Shown here: piece by piece, positions 1-11,300 of the stretch
How positions within the stretch are numbered: the first letter of the stretch is position 1
How the letters are laid out: every line of letters starts with the position of its first letter
From: Oryzias latipes
Lineage: Eukaryota > Chordata > Actinopteri > Beloniformes > Adrianichthyidae
Direction of reading: 5' to 3'
Length of the DNA: 64,000 nt
NCBI RefSeq assembly: GCF_002234675.1
Contig: NC_019859.2
Span: forward strand, 16,293,002 to 16,357,001
The notes under the pieces: generated by a model
What the model was told of the DNA's origin: nothing
The model's database searches: none
What the model saw: the letters and a program-made list of their open reading frames with translations, nothing else
Translations under genes and position numbers: made by a program

Positions 1-1082
1 TTCAGCAGACGGCCTGCATCCAGATGGAGTTGGGGGACTGCTGGGGGTGCGAGACAAGCCAGAGGCGACGTCCACGGCCAAGTGTAGGAGCAGGAGCAGA
101 GAGGAGCCAGAGGCTCGTAAGACCGTGACAGCCAATCAGAGAAGACTCCCACTCCCTGTCTTATTACAGGTCTGGTTTCTTCCAGGACAAGAATCTTTTC
201 GTCAAGCCAAGCAGTGTTGGTGTATCACAGACATTGATGACCGGTCGTTAACTGACCCCAGGGTGAATATTTTCAGCAGATGCACATTGTTATACACATT
301 AAGGTTTAAGTTCACTATCTTGTGAACTTAAAATGTTCCAATTTAGTCTTAAGCATTCACTTACTTCCTACATTACACGTCCATGGCCTATAGTAGACTT
401 GCTACATTTATACTCAGGTATACTTAATAAAAACTTCAGTTGTACTATGTTTTGTTAAGGGATGGTAGTTTTTTGTTCTGTTATTTGAAGCTTATACTTC
501 CTTTACAATGACAAACAGAACTTTAATGTTGGTATTTAAAAAGTGTACAAGTATTCTAAAAAAATGTTTTTTAAACAAATGTACATAGTTAGGACACAAT
601 TAACATTCCTGCTCAATCTTTAATATGTTTTAATCAAAATGTGCACATTATGAATTAGGCAACTGCCAATTTCTTGGCTATGATTACCTAAATAATATGA
701 ATATTCCATATTTTCTGGCAAGAAGGTAATTTTATTGATGCAAAATAGTTGGTAAAAGACCAGGTAAAGACCTGGACACTTTTGTTTTCTTAGTTTAATG
801 TTGTCCTATAATGTCCTATAACAAAAAAAATCAAAATCTTTAGCAAACCACTTCCAAACATTTACATAGACAGGGCATAAACCATCCACAAACTAACGTC
901 ATTGTACATCTAGTTTATAAACTTATAACTATTAGAATTTTCTTCTCTATAAAAGAAGGTGAACAACTTAGTATCAGTAGGAGTTGTATCCCTGAGGTAA
1001 ATCTACATATTTAGATAAAGAGCTTTATTCTTGGTCTTCTTTAATTAGTCTTCCTAGTGTGTCCGTGCCAGTCTCTGTAGTA
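1..1082. other. pla2g12a 3' flank / presumed 3' UTR
   Basis: AT-rich sequence downstream (minus-strand sense) of the pla2g12a stop codon. No coding exon or recognisable repeat was found. A minus-strand AATAAA (plus-strand tttatt at 1024-1029) lies about 55 nt past the stop and could be a near polyadenylation signal; another lies near 730. The UTR end cannot be fixed without transcript data. Confidence 0.4.
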
Positions 1083-4000
1083 TCAAAGCTCCCGCTTCAT
1101 CTCATACTGACACACACAAGAGGCCCGCTGGCTGTCCAGGTACGGCTTGCATCCCAAGTGCATGACGGCATCGAAAAGGAGGGTTACTGCAGACTCGCAT
1201 GCTGTGGAGACAAATATGGAATGCAAGACGTGAGAAAACATGTCAAAGGGAAAATGTATGATCATGCTAGCACGTTACCACAAGAAAATAATAAATGTAA
1301 TCAACATTTCAACATGGTTCTGTAACTGAAAGCAGTTTGTTATTCATGAAATCTCAATCATATTGCTTTACGGAAAAAAGCAATGTCTAAAACTACCAGA
1401 CGCAGCCGCATGAAAAATCTTAAAAAAGAAGAAAAGAAAAACAATGTTTGGGTAGAACTTAGAACCCTAATATGTGTTATGTGTACGAGTTAAAATTTTG
1501 GTAGTTAATTACAATTACTGGACCATAGAAACCCTTGTTAATTTATTACTTAGGTTTGTAGGCTCTGACATTTTCTCTCAGTTAAATGAAACGAAGCAGA
1601 GGTTAATTTAAAAAAAAAAAGGTAGGATCAACTGGGGCATACACGCACGCATGTATGCTCCGGATTGGGATTGGTCAAAGAACAGACATGCCCTCATTGC
1701 TGCAGTCACATTGCTTTCCAAACTTGCTCAGAGATGAGACAAAAAGAGATGCTGCAAGGAGTCCTCTCATCCCTGAGGAGCAGTGGGTGAGCAGCAGAAC
1801 AGAGACCCGCCCTGAATGCTGATGAGTCGGTTGTGAAAGACACAACTCTATAGCTATATCTCTCTAGTGAGAAAACCATGAGCTGACTGCTTCCTGGGAG
1901 TAGTTTTTTTTCCTATATTTCATCTATTCTTACTTTATTTTTCGCTCTAAGCTGCATGGGTTAGTGCTCGATGTGCTCCGCAGAGAGAGAGTTGGTGGGG
2001 TAGTTTGATAGACCCGCAGCTGTGCAGAACTGTGCACAAAAGGCAGACGTCCAATTCATTCTAATGGAAAACCTAAAGTCAGCAAAAATAAATATGAAGG
2101 TAATAAATCATTCATTTTCAAAAGAGTTACTTAATTTCAGATTTGACGAATATAGGCATAACAGTTTATTTCCATATCTCACTTTGATCATTGGCATAGA
2201 CCACATGTGTTGTAACTTATTTTTGAGTCATTTTTCACACTGTTGTCTGAATTCTAATGTAGCCAGGTTATGTCTTGAACCAGGTTCATACTTTGCACTA
2301 TTTTTTGCACTATCATTATATTTTTTCTGGTCCATATCTATAAATATGAGTCCAACAATACTGTAGGGCAATATTATGGTTGATAAAGCTGACAAATAAA
2401 GTTTGGAAGAAAAAAGTAATCTACCCAACACTGTAATTTATATATATATTGTAGCGACCGACGTTAAGCTGTGCTAATCTGTTCTGTGTTGCTATCCCCA
2501 GTTAGCGTTAAATGATTCTGTTGGGGATCTGTTTTTTCATCGCTTTTCTAGTCAGATGGATGACTGTGATTGGAGGAGTGTGGGTGGGGGCGGAGAAGCA
2601 AGTGAACATAAGGAAGCGTCATTAGAGCATGAGAGTTTGAAATGAATGAGGAGACAGCGTCAGGGCAAGTTCTCCGTTTGTGCTGTATTTTCCATGTTTG
2701 CGGCAGACAGCGACCATTTAAATTACATTAAAGGCTTTGCAATTGGAAACAGCCGTCTCTGACTTCTCATGATGTCCAGCTAGACGTTACAATATTTTTC
2801 ACTTATCCTTAACTATTTACATTTATGTTTAGCATTTCAATGGGCATGCTTCTGACACACTATTTTGTAATAGTTCTGCAAAGAGTGTATAAAAGAATCC
2901 ACAAATGTGAGATAGCTGGCAATTCTTATTTTACTTAGCTGAGCCTTTACATTTGGCGCTCCATATAGCTGAAGTAAATGGTGAATGGGTTATACTTATA
3001 TAGCGCCTTTCTTCTTAAAAGGACAAAGCGGTTTACAGTCACGGGACCATTCACCCAGTCACACACACATTCACACACTGGTGGCAGCTTCGCTGCCAAA
3101 CACAGGCGCCTGCCTACCACCAGAGGCAAGGTGGGGTTCAGTGTCTTGCCCAAGGACACTTTGACTCATGGGCGCAAGGCAGGAATTGAACCTGCAATCT
3201 TACGATCATGGGTCGACCGCCCTACCGCTGCACCGCGGCCGCCCAAGTAGGTAAACCTGTTTAGAGGAACTTTAAAAAAAATAATAAAAAAATGTGAACA
3301 GCTGCAGTACAAAGGCTATAACAAATAGCAATTAGTTGTCTTTTTGGAATCTAATGTTTTGACTACATTTATGGTGTTTCTATTTCAAAAATGCTAGGAA
3401 GAGATATATTTCCGATGAGAGATAGTTGATACGACTGCTCCAATCATTATGGAAAATTATGCATAAGAAATATGCATATGTGCAAAATTTCTTTAAAAAA
3501 TTAAACTTTATTGTTTGATGACAACCCTAAGCTCTACTAAGAGCTGAGTAATATGGCAGTTGAATTACAGGGCGGTCATGTTGCAGAGGTAGATCGGTCG
3601 GCCTCTGATCAGAAGGTCGCAGGTTCAGTGTCCTCCTTGCCTGCCCATGAGTCAAAGTGTAGAGCAAGACACTGACCCCCACATTGCTCCTGTTGGTTCT
3701 AGGTGGGCGCCAGTGTTTGGCAGCGGAGCTGCTAGCAGTGTGGAAGTGTGGGTGAATGGGACAGTGACCGTAACACACTTTGAGGCTTCTAAGAAGGTAT
3801 CAAAGCGCTAAATAAGTATCTGCCATTTACCATTTACATAGATAGAAGATATAATTTAAAAAAAGATAAAAGAAATCTGGCCAAAGGAGACTTTGGATGA
3901 ATTATAATAAAGTAAAAAGCACAGTCTCATGGCTTAACCCAATACAATTGATAATAAAGCAAAGTACTTTTATTTATAATAATAACCCATAATATAGTTT

Positions 4001-6304
4001 ACTAAACATTTACTATGATACATAGACTTTGAACTAGTTTTTAAAAGTGTTCGCAGTTGTCTTTAAATCATCATCCTGCCGTTTTAGCCAAAAATCATTT
4101 TTCTAGGACGTAGCTTCTATTCTGCAGAGAGGCAGGGGTTCGTTTGAAATTTTTCCTCCAAGTTGTGGGCAGGAATATAATTATGTCCCCACGATGCTCT
4201 CCCACTTGCTTACAGCACTTTACAACCCCAACCTAATTTTAGCGGTGCAACAAAAAGGGCAAGCAGTTTTGGAGCTGTCTAGCCGAACAGTTTTGAGCCA
4301 GATATCAGAACAGACTAGGAAAACAAAGACGTACACGGATCTAGCTGTAAGTGGACGCCTGTGGGTCGCTGATTGTAGCTTCTACATCACAGCTACAAGC
4401 TTTCTCCAACAGCATTTTTTCATCTGCTCCCGATTCACAACCTTTTGAATAAAGAAATACTCTGAAATGTAATACAATTTGAAGCTTAATATTTTAAAAA
4501 TCCCACAAGAACATGTTAAAAAAACATTGTTTTCATTGGAGTGCGTCTTTAAACACTGTCTCAGTCTCTTACCTTGGACAGACTGGGCTAACCCCAGAGT
4601 CCTCTGCACATTTCTGCAGATGGTCTCCAGACACTCCTGAAACTGCTCATCACAGTCATGCTTCTCACGACCACAGGTGTCATAGCAGCGATCATGTTGG
4701 TTACAACACTTGGTCATGGATGGGATACCTATATCAAACTGGAAATAACAACACCATTACTCCTTTTTTATTCATTTCCTGTTCAAATGCACTATTGTCT
4801 TTAGAAACAAAAAATATATTCAAGAAAGTGTGCAGAAGATTATTTAAAACTAAGCCATGCTACCTGAAATCCAAAGAGCGGGGAACCACATCCATTTGGT
4901 GGTGAAGGTTTGTACCCAGGACGAGCTATAGGTTTGTAACCTGTAAGAAGGGAGCAAAGGTTTCTTGTTTTTACACAGCTGAGATGATCAAATCAACACA
5001 GAAGATTTTGGAGCTTAATGTGTCTCTCAGATCATTCTGTTTGATTCAGCTCAACAACGTTGACAAGTTATAAATAGGTATAAATATGAAGTATTGCATA
5101 GCCCTTGTGCTATCCTAGGCACTTTAACATTGGGAGTTGGGTCATCCTAGACCCACTAGACCAGGGTTCACCAACCTTTTTGAGACCGAGGGCTATTTCA
5201 TGGGCACCAAGTGGTATGAAGGGCGCCACTAAAAACCTCCTAGCCCCCCCCCCCCCCCCCCCCAAAAAAAAAGAAAAAAAACAACACAATTTGAGGACTT
5301 CCTTTTGTGTGCCCTATTTTTATTTGCTCATTTTGCACACAAAAACATGCATGAATTTTCTAGACTCGTATTACAGGGGGGGGTCAAACTCAGTTGCAGC
5401 GGGAGCCTAATTTCAAAACAGACTTTAGGTTGCAGCCGAACAAGATAAATATTTATTGAACATACTAAAGCTAAACTTTTAAACCTTTAGAACTTTAACT
5501 TAATTTTAACTTTTTAAACATAAATGTAAATAAAAACAGACAGGAATATTAATCCTCACATTAATGGATTACTCAACCACCTCAACCTATTCTCAAAATC
5601 TTTACATTACATGAATCATAAGAATGTGTAAAATTGTGTAATTTTTTTGATCTATTTAAACTTTTGTAATAGACCCTTACTTTTAGTGATTATTTTTTAA
5701 GTTATATTTGTTTACATATTTGGGTTTTCTTTGTCTACCTTTATCTCAGAATTGATATTGTTGTCATTGACAGACATGCCGTGGTTGTTTGTTGAATATT
5801 TGCTTCAATAAAAAAAAAAAAATTTTTTGGGTGCATTCCCTGCGGGCGCCACAAGGGGTGCTCACGGGCGCACTGGCGCCCGCGGGCACAGGGTTGGTGA
5901 CCCCTGCACTAGACAGTGCGCTAAACCTTTATCTTCAATGATTTGTAATCTTCACTGGTGTCTATGAAATATTTCCACCTTTATCCACCTTTGTCATGGT
6001 AGGAATAACACTTCAATGGTCATCTTGACCCCATAGGATAGCACAAGGGGGTAAAAAAGGCAAACATTGTGAAGAAAATCCCACCATCACTGCATTTGTT
6101 ATGACACAGCCCGTCATCCCCGCCAAACAAGTCAAGAGCTGCGTTCAAGTACGTGTCGATTTTGTGAATTCCGTTACGAATAGTTTTGAGTGTCAATCTC
6201 CAGTCTGGGGTCTCGGGCTCCTGTTTGCAGGCTGAAACAAACGCGAAACGTCCACACAACAACAAGCTGAACAGGAGCAGCCAAGCGGGGTTGGGAGACG
6301 TCAT
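1083..6304 (-). CDS. pla2g12a: Group XII secretory phospholipase A2 (PLA2G12A), four coding exons
   Basis: Minus-strand exons: 6304-6085, 4940-4864, 4738-4573 and 1201-1083. They sum to 582 nt, or 193 aa; human PLA2G12A is about 189 aa. All introns are GT-AG and all joins keep phase. Residues 1-25 form a hydrophobic signal peptide. Exon 1 then has the group XII landmark KTIRNG-HKIDTYLNAALD. Exon 2 carries YKPSPPNGCGSPLFG, the atypical calcium loop of this group. Exon 3 has the catalytic CCNQHDRCYDTC motif (His114/Asp115). Exon 4 ends with HLGCKPYLDSQRASC. Family knowledge: a secreted, calcium-dependent, cysteine-rich lipase-fold protein with low phospholipase activity. An in-frame upstream Met at 6349 exists, but the start at 6304 places the signal peptide at the N terminus. 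Intron 1 holds nested transposons and intron 3 two SINEs. I see no disabling change, so the gene is probably functional. Confidence 0.95.
2450..2791. mobile_element. Solo LTR in pla2g12a intron 3
   Basis: A 342-bp segment begins TGTAGCGACC and ends GACGTTACA, giving the TG...CA ends of an LTR. It is flanked by atat on both sides (2446-2449 and 2792-2795), a 4-bp target duplication in an AT-rich context. It contains an ATTAAAG polyadenylation-like signal near 2728. No internal gag or pol sequence is attached, so it is read as a solo LTR. The short, low-complexity target duplication makes the boundaries only moderately certain. Confidence 0.55.
2975..3245 (-). repeat. tRNA-headed SINE, minus orientation
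   Basis: Read on the minus strand, the right side starts with a tRNA-like head containing a B-box-like GGTTCAATTCC. A body with gccaagacactgaacccca-type sequence follows, then a tail reading caaagcgctttnnag...tatatagcgc. The same body and tail occur in opposite orientation at 3560-3835, which supports a dispersed family. Confidence 0.6.
3560..3838 (+). repeat. tRNA-headed SINE, plus orientation
   Basis: The head contains GGTCGCAGGTTCAGT, a B-box-like motif. The body includes gcccatgagtcaaagtgt and gtgggcgccagtgtttggcagc, and the tail reads caaagcgctaaataagta. It matches the reverse complement of 2975-3245 throughout, so it is another copy of the same family in the same intron. Confidence 0.6.
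4130..4556 (+). repeat. MITE-like repeat, copy 1 (short conserved reading frame)
   Basis: Shares sequence with 16390-16940, 18100-18715, 47292-47690 and 56215-56613. Landmarks in order are cacaaccccaa, a translated motif resembling EP(D)xSxDEENKDV, tttctccaacagcat, gaataaagaaat and a terminal attggagtgcgtcttt. The other copies suggest terminal inverted repeats of the form AAAGTCCCACTCC. It lies in pla2g12a intron 3, just downstream of exon 3 in minus-strand sense. The superfamily is not identified. Confidence 0.5.
5102..6049. mobile_element. Palindromic MITE in pla2g12a intron 1, split by a hAT element
   Basis: The ends are inverted repeats: cccttgtgctatcctagg at 5102 and ccataggatagcacaaggg ending at 6049. 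Further inward, gggtcatcctagaccca and ggtcatcttgacccc continue the foldback. Removing the hAT insertion at 5162-5906 leaves an element of roughly 200 bp. No target duplication is obvious at its outer ends, so the superfamily is left open. Confidence 0.65.
5162..5906. mobile_element. Non-autonomous hAT element (745 bp) nested in a MITE
   Basis: Terminal inverted repeats CAGGGTTCACCAACC (left) and the reverse complement of GGTTGGTGACCCCTG (right). The 8-bp target duplication CACTAGAC is perfect at 5154-5161 and 5907-5914. This combination is diagnostic of the hAT superfamily. There is no transposase frame. A poly-C tract lies near 5245. Confidence 0.85.
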
Positions 6305-6504
6305 AGTCCGTGTGCTGCCTCCCACACAGAGCAGCGTTTCCAGACGCATAGTAAGTCTAAGATCTTGATCTTCAGGTCCGGGATCCAGATCAGAACGTCC
6401 TCAGAACCGGGATGTCAATTATTCCTCAGTGTGCTGTTTCGGCAACATCTTAAAATTAAGCGGTAGCTGTTTTCATTTTACTTCCAACTCATCTGTCAAA
6501 CCTA

Positions 6505-6540
6505 TGGTGTCACTTCCGGGTTTGGGCTGTTCACGTGATC
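6505..6540. promoter_or_regulatory. Likely pla2g12a proximal promoter elements
   Basis: About 200 bp upstream of the start codon are an ETS-like CTTCCGG (within 6511-6520) and a perfect E-box palindrome TCACGTGA (6531-6538), followed by a CCAAT-like accaat. This clustering fits a CpG-type promoter. TCACGTGA is also the core of the lysosomal CLEAR motif. Assignment is by position and motif only. Confidence 0.4.
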
Positions 6541-6549
6541 ACCAATAAA

Positions 6550-8367
6550 CAACGTACGACTTTATTTGCTGTACATAAAAACGTAAATTTAACTACTATA
6601 ATTTAGCTAAAAAAAATTATTTTAAAGGTTACTGCAGGCAACACTAAATATAAACTTTATGGCTGATTTAAATCCTACCTTTGACATTAAAATTTAAAGG
6701 TGTTTAAATGAAATCTGTGGTTGTTTTTTTAAACATATTCTTAGTGCTTTTTTCTTTTGATGAAGGTCATATGTTAATAAACTTAAGATATTTCTTCATT
6801 CGAATCTTTCTGAATCAGGGGCAAATGAAAAAAATGCAGTTGGAAAAGCTTATAGCAGTGACGTAGGTGACGTTGACCACAGCTTCCGGATTTGCTCCAT
6901 TCCGAGGCATCTTTTAACATACCAACTTCTCTCTCCCTTTAAATTTTTGACAATGGCAGATTAATGGAGCAATGAGCTAAAACTTTGTATTTTATAATGA
7001 GTGTTCATATCTCTCTCTCTCTCCTATAAACCTGTTTTTGTCCCTTTTGGGGTCACGGGGTTATTGGAGCCTATCCTGTCCACTCGCGGGCCAAGGCAGG
7101 GGACAGGTCGCCAGTCTGACACAGTCACATGCACACTTACATCTAGGGACAATGTAGAGTACCCAATTAACCTATGAAGCATGTTTTTGGATGGTGGAAG
7201 AAAGCCCAAGCATGCACGGAAAGAGCATGCAAAGTCCAGATAGTAAGGTCCTCCATCGGTGATTCTGATTCAGGTTACATTCAGGTACATTAATAATACC
7301 CAGATTAATAAATCTGTTTCAGTTTTAAATTAAAAAAGGTTTTACAACAGCACGACAACTGGGATTGAATGAGCTTCATGATTTGAAGTTTTATAACTTA
7401 CCTCCTGTTCCCAAATGCACATGTGCATGCATGTGTCCGAATTATCAGTAAAAGTGAAACCATTCCATGATGACTGAAGTCTTCTGGAACGCCTTCCATT
7501 AGATGTTTCTCAACCTGTCTTCCCAATCCAAGGCTCAGTATGAGAAAAAAAATCTCTTGGATGGAAAAATGTAACTTTATAAAATGATTGAAAATTTTCA
7601 ACAACAAAAAAAAAACTCATACCATATACATCTATGTATGGATGGAATTGTATATGAGTAAAATGACAATCTTTTCCAATCTATGGAATCAATTTTATTT
7701 CAATATTTAGGCAAGCACTGAAGAAAAAGTTAATTCTTCTATATTTATTTAAATAACATTTTAATTAAACATTCAAAACGAAAATGTACAGCCAGGTAAT
7801 GATAACAGCTTCAGTGTCTGCTCGTGGTTAGAACAGCTTGCTTTAAAATTTGCAAAACTAAATATGTGGAGAGAATAAAAGTCACAATCAAAGATTCACT
7901 TATCTTCAAATACTGAAGTGGAAAAAAAAATAAAACAAACTTTTATTCTTCCTTCTACATACAGGAGGTGGATTTGATAAGCATTCTTTGCAAAAAGCTG
8001 TTGCACTTAGTTGTTTTTCTGACAGTATATTGCTTGTACAGAATGCCACTTTAGTGCTTACGACTAAAAACACATGCCTTTACAATCAAGGTTCTCTTCT
8101 GCCATGTTCCCAGGAGAAAGACAAAGTAAAAAAAAAAGTATAATAGAAAATAAATCTGGAAGTGTCAACAGTGAGTAGATTAGTTCAAGGTGATGCAATG
8201 TCTACAGCCAGGCTGGAGTTAGGAAGAAGTCGGCAAGAGAGGGGCTTTTTCAACTGTGAAGCTGAGTTAATAATTTAAATTTTTGCTCTTCTTTAGAAAA
8301 AAAAAAGAAATATAACATCAACATCTAGTCATATACAGCATATATACATATCCCAAAAGTTGTCATC
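6550..8367. other. pla2g12a / dnajb14 intergenic region
   Basis: It contains a dispersed teleost repeat at about 7020-7240. The rest is AT-rich and includes the presumed dnajb14 3' UTR, with minus-strand AATAAA candidates near 7942 and 7690. No additional gene was recognised. Confidence 0.45.
7020..7240. repeat. Dispersed teleost repeat fragment
   Basis: Contains ggacaggtcgccagtctg, ctagggacaatgtagagt, ccaattaacct and gcatgtttttggatggtggaa in order. These are landmarks of a very common fish interspersed repeat, usually followed by catgcaaactccacacaga. I do not assign a superfamily. It is a partial copy. Confidence 0.5.
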
Positions 8368-11300
8368 TCATCCACCTCTGAATAGGTTATTTAGTCTGTC
8401 CACCTCTTTGCAGTTGTCCATAGACATGAGTTCTGCCTTCTTCCGCATTCGGTCATCCCTGTATACTTTAGCAGCATAAAGCAGTTCGGTTTCTGAAAGT
8501 GACGAGAGAAACAAATGTCAGAAAAGTTCAAAAGCAAACCAAAGTAGAATAGTAGACTAGTGGGCTTCAGTTGCTCACTTGTCTGCCTCTCCTTCCAGCA
8601 GTTATTTCTAACATTTGTGACATAGTCCTCCTCCACATTTTTCTCAATTTGCTGTAAAGCTGAGCCTTTATACTCGGACTTGAAATCTCTGGTGACGTAG
8701 TAGTCGACGCGAAGATTCTCTGTCTGCCTTTTTACAGTTTGCCCTGTAGACCTGGAAAAGAGGGCACAGGGTTACTGGCTTTGAGGAGTTACGTGCAAAT
8801 AAATAGCAGAAAAATTGCACTAGTCCAGTTTGCACTCAGTGAGGAACAATTTTTTAATCGAAAAACAAAAAACAGTGACAACACATTATTTATTTGCTAT
8901 TTTTGTTTTAAAAAAACAAACTCCATAACTCTTAACTTTCTATCAAGTAATGTTAAATCAGTCAGATTGTCAACAGAAAAATGATGATAGAAGCTTATAT
9001 TTCAGAATTACAAAACAAAAGGAGGGATGAGTGCAAAAAATGAAAAGATGTCATTAAAACATAAAGCCTTGATTGAAGAACTGGCGTTGGGTACCTTGCA
9101 GTTCACGGTGGACTCTTCTATATTTTTTAGCAAGTGACTGCCTAATCTTTAAGACTAATTTTGAAATATAAAGTGTGACATGATGCAGGCGAATGCTGGG
9201 GCCCAGAACGCAACACAAAAGAATTTTACTGCAACAGCTAACCCACAGCTGCATTCTTTAAAAAAAAAAAAAAAATCAAAATGCTGCAAAGTTAAGATTT
9301 GAAACTGATAGAAAAACTTAATTGATGGAAAAAAATGAGGGGAATAAATACTGCAAAGACGGCATTCTTACAGTTAGATGTAGAACCTTTTGAATTCATC
9401 TGTTTTTGATGATAGATGTTACCTTAGCATTCACCAAGTTTTTGCCAACAGATAAGTTGCGTGCTTCATTAAATGCTAGTGTGCACTTACGTCCTGGAAT
9501 AGAGACTGTAGGGTGGAGGAGATACCATCATCTGGCTCAGTATTGACACTAAAATGAGGACGACAATGGGCATGAGCTGGATAAACATCGAAAAACCACC
9601 CTGCAGACAAACACACAAAAGTGTCAACAGACAAGAAATGGTTACATTCGTTATACTGATGCATGAATCAAATTGTGTATTTTACGTTATATTAATATAG
9701 TACTTTTGGGGCAAAACACTGCATCACAAAGTGATTCCAAAGAGCCCATCCAAAAAAAGAAAACAATATTCTCACAGAGGGTCAAAAAAATAAATCAATG
9801 TTTATTTACACAATGTGCTTCCAAATATATTATTTGCGAAAAATATGAAAAGATAATTTTAAAAGTGTATTTACTTACGTCTCCTCTTTCCTCGGTTCTT
9901 TCTTGGCGGTAATCTGTCTGTTGGCTGTAACTTGTTCTGCCGTTGGTGAACGTTTGTGGACTTGCTGTTGAACACATGAAGCCCAGGTCAGAAACAAACA
10001 TGGAACACACCGTCCCAAATGAATGAGAACTGCTTCAATTTGAAAACTCCCAGCTGTTCTTAATAAATGTGATGAACCAGGAGTAAATCGTCTTCTTAAC
10101 CATATTGGGTAAAAGTCAAAGAAATATAATCTGACTGCTCACTTACAGGGTGGAAATCCACCTCCAAAGAACATGTTGAAGAGGTCTTCAGGTGTGATGT
10201 CTGCCTCGAAGCCTCTGTGGAAGTCAAAGCCACCTCTGTGCGAGTGGCTCGGGCTGCTCGGCTCCTCCCCTCCCGTCAGGTCATACTGCCGTCTTTTCTC
10301 CGGATTGCTAAGAACTGCGTAAGCGTTGCCAATCTCTGGAGAAACAAAAGGAAAAAGGTTGGCAAAAAATGATCTCTTATTGAAATGTAACAACATTGAA
10401 ACATTCCGTTTGAACATTGTAGTTGGTATTAATGTGTTGAATTGTCCCGACAACAGCTGTAAAACTAAAGCTAAAACTACAGCGTTGCCCAGATGTATTG
10501 TTTGTAAGATGAAAAAAAAAAAGAGAGAACCCAAAAACCTAGTTAAAAAATAAAGACATCTTAACTGATGTTTTCTGATAATACCGGAAAACCTACAAGT
10601 GATTTTATATAGAAAGGCACGAGTCCAAACTAGCTTAGTTTGTCAACATTTGATCTTAACAGGAAGGTTGGTTGAAGGATCATGGCTGAACCTCGCCACG
10701 GTGCAGCACACACGTTTACCACGGATTATAGTTTGTCTGTTTTTAAGTACGTTACATATGTTTCTTAAATATGTTTGGTTTTAGGACTTTTCAAAAAATG
10801 AAGTGTGAACTTTTATCTTGTTCTTTCGACCCTTTTTTTGGATCTGATAAATGATCCAAAGCGTGACTCTAAAACCATGACACGATCCAAACTTTGTGAG
10901 CCGTTTGGGATCTGCTTCACCCCTAGTGCAGACATTAGAATCATTTTATTGACACGGTCTAATAGTTAAAAAGACAATGGCGGTTTTTTTCATACATGTG
11001 TTTTGAATGTGACTGAAGGAGTTACTTTTAAAGGCCTCTGTTGCTCCGGGTGCGTGGTTCTTGTCCGGATGGAACTTCAGCGCCAGTTTCCTGTAAGCTT
11101 TCTTAAGATCATCGTCTCCAGCTTCTTTGATAACGCCGAGCACTTCGTAATAGTCCTTGCACCGTTTTATTCTAAATGACAGGAAAAAAAATAACAATCT
11201 AGATATGAAATAAACTGCACACTGACATTGGCTAACATTTTTTACTTTGTCGGCTTTTGTAAAGATAATAACGATAATTATTTCTGACCATCAAGGTTTC

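Noticed and set aside
4513-4905. 130-codon plus-strand frame over pla2g12a exons 2-3
   Set aside because: It is the antisense shadow of real pla2g12a exons.
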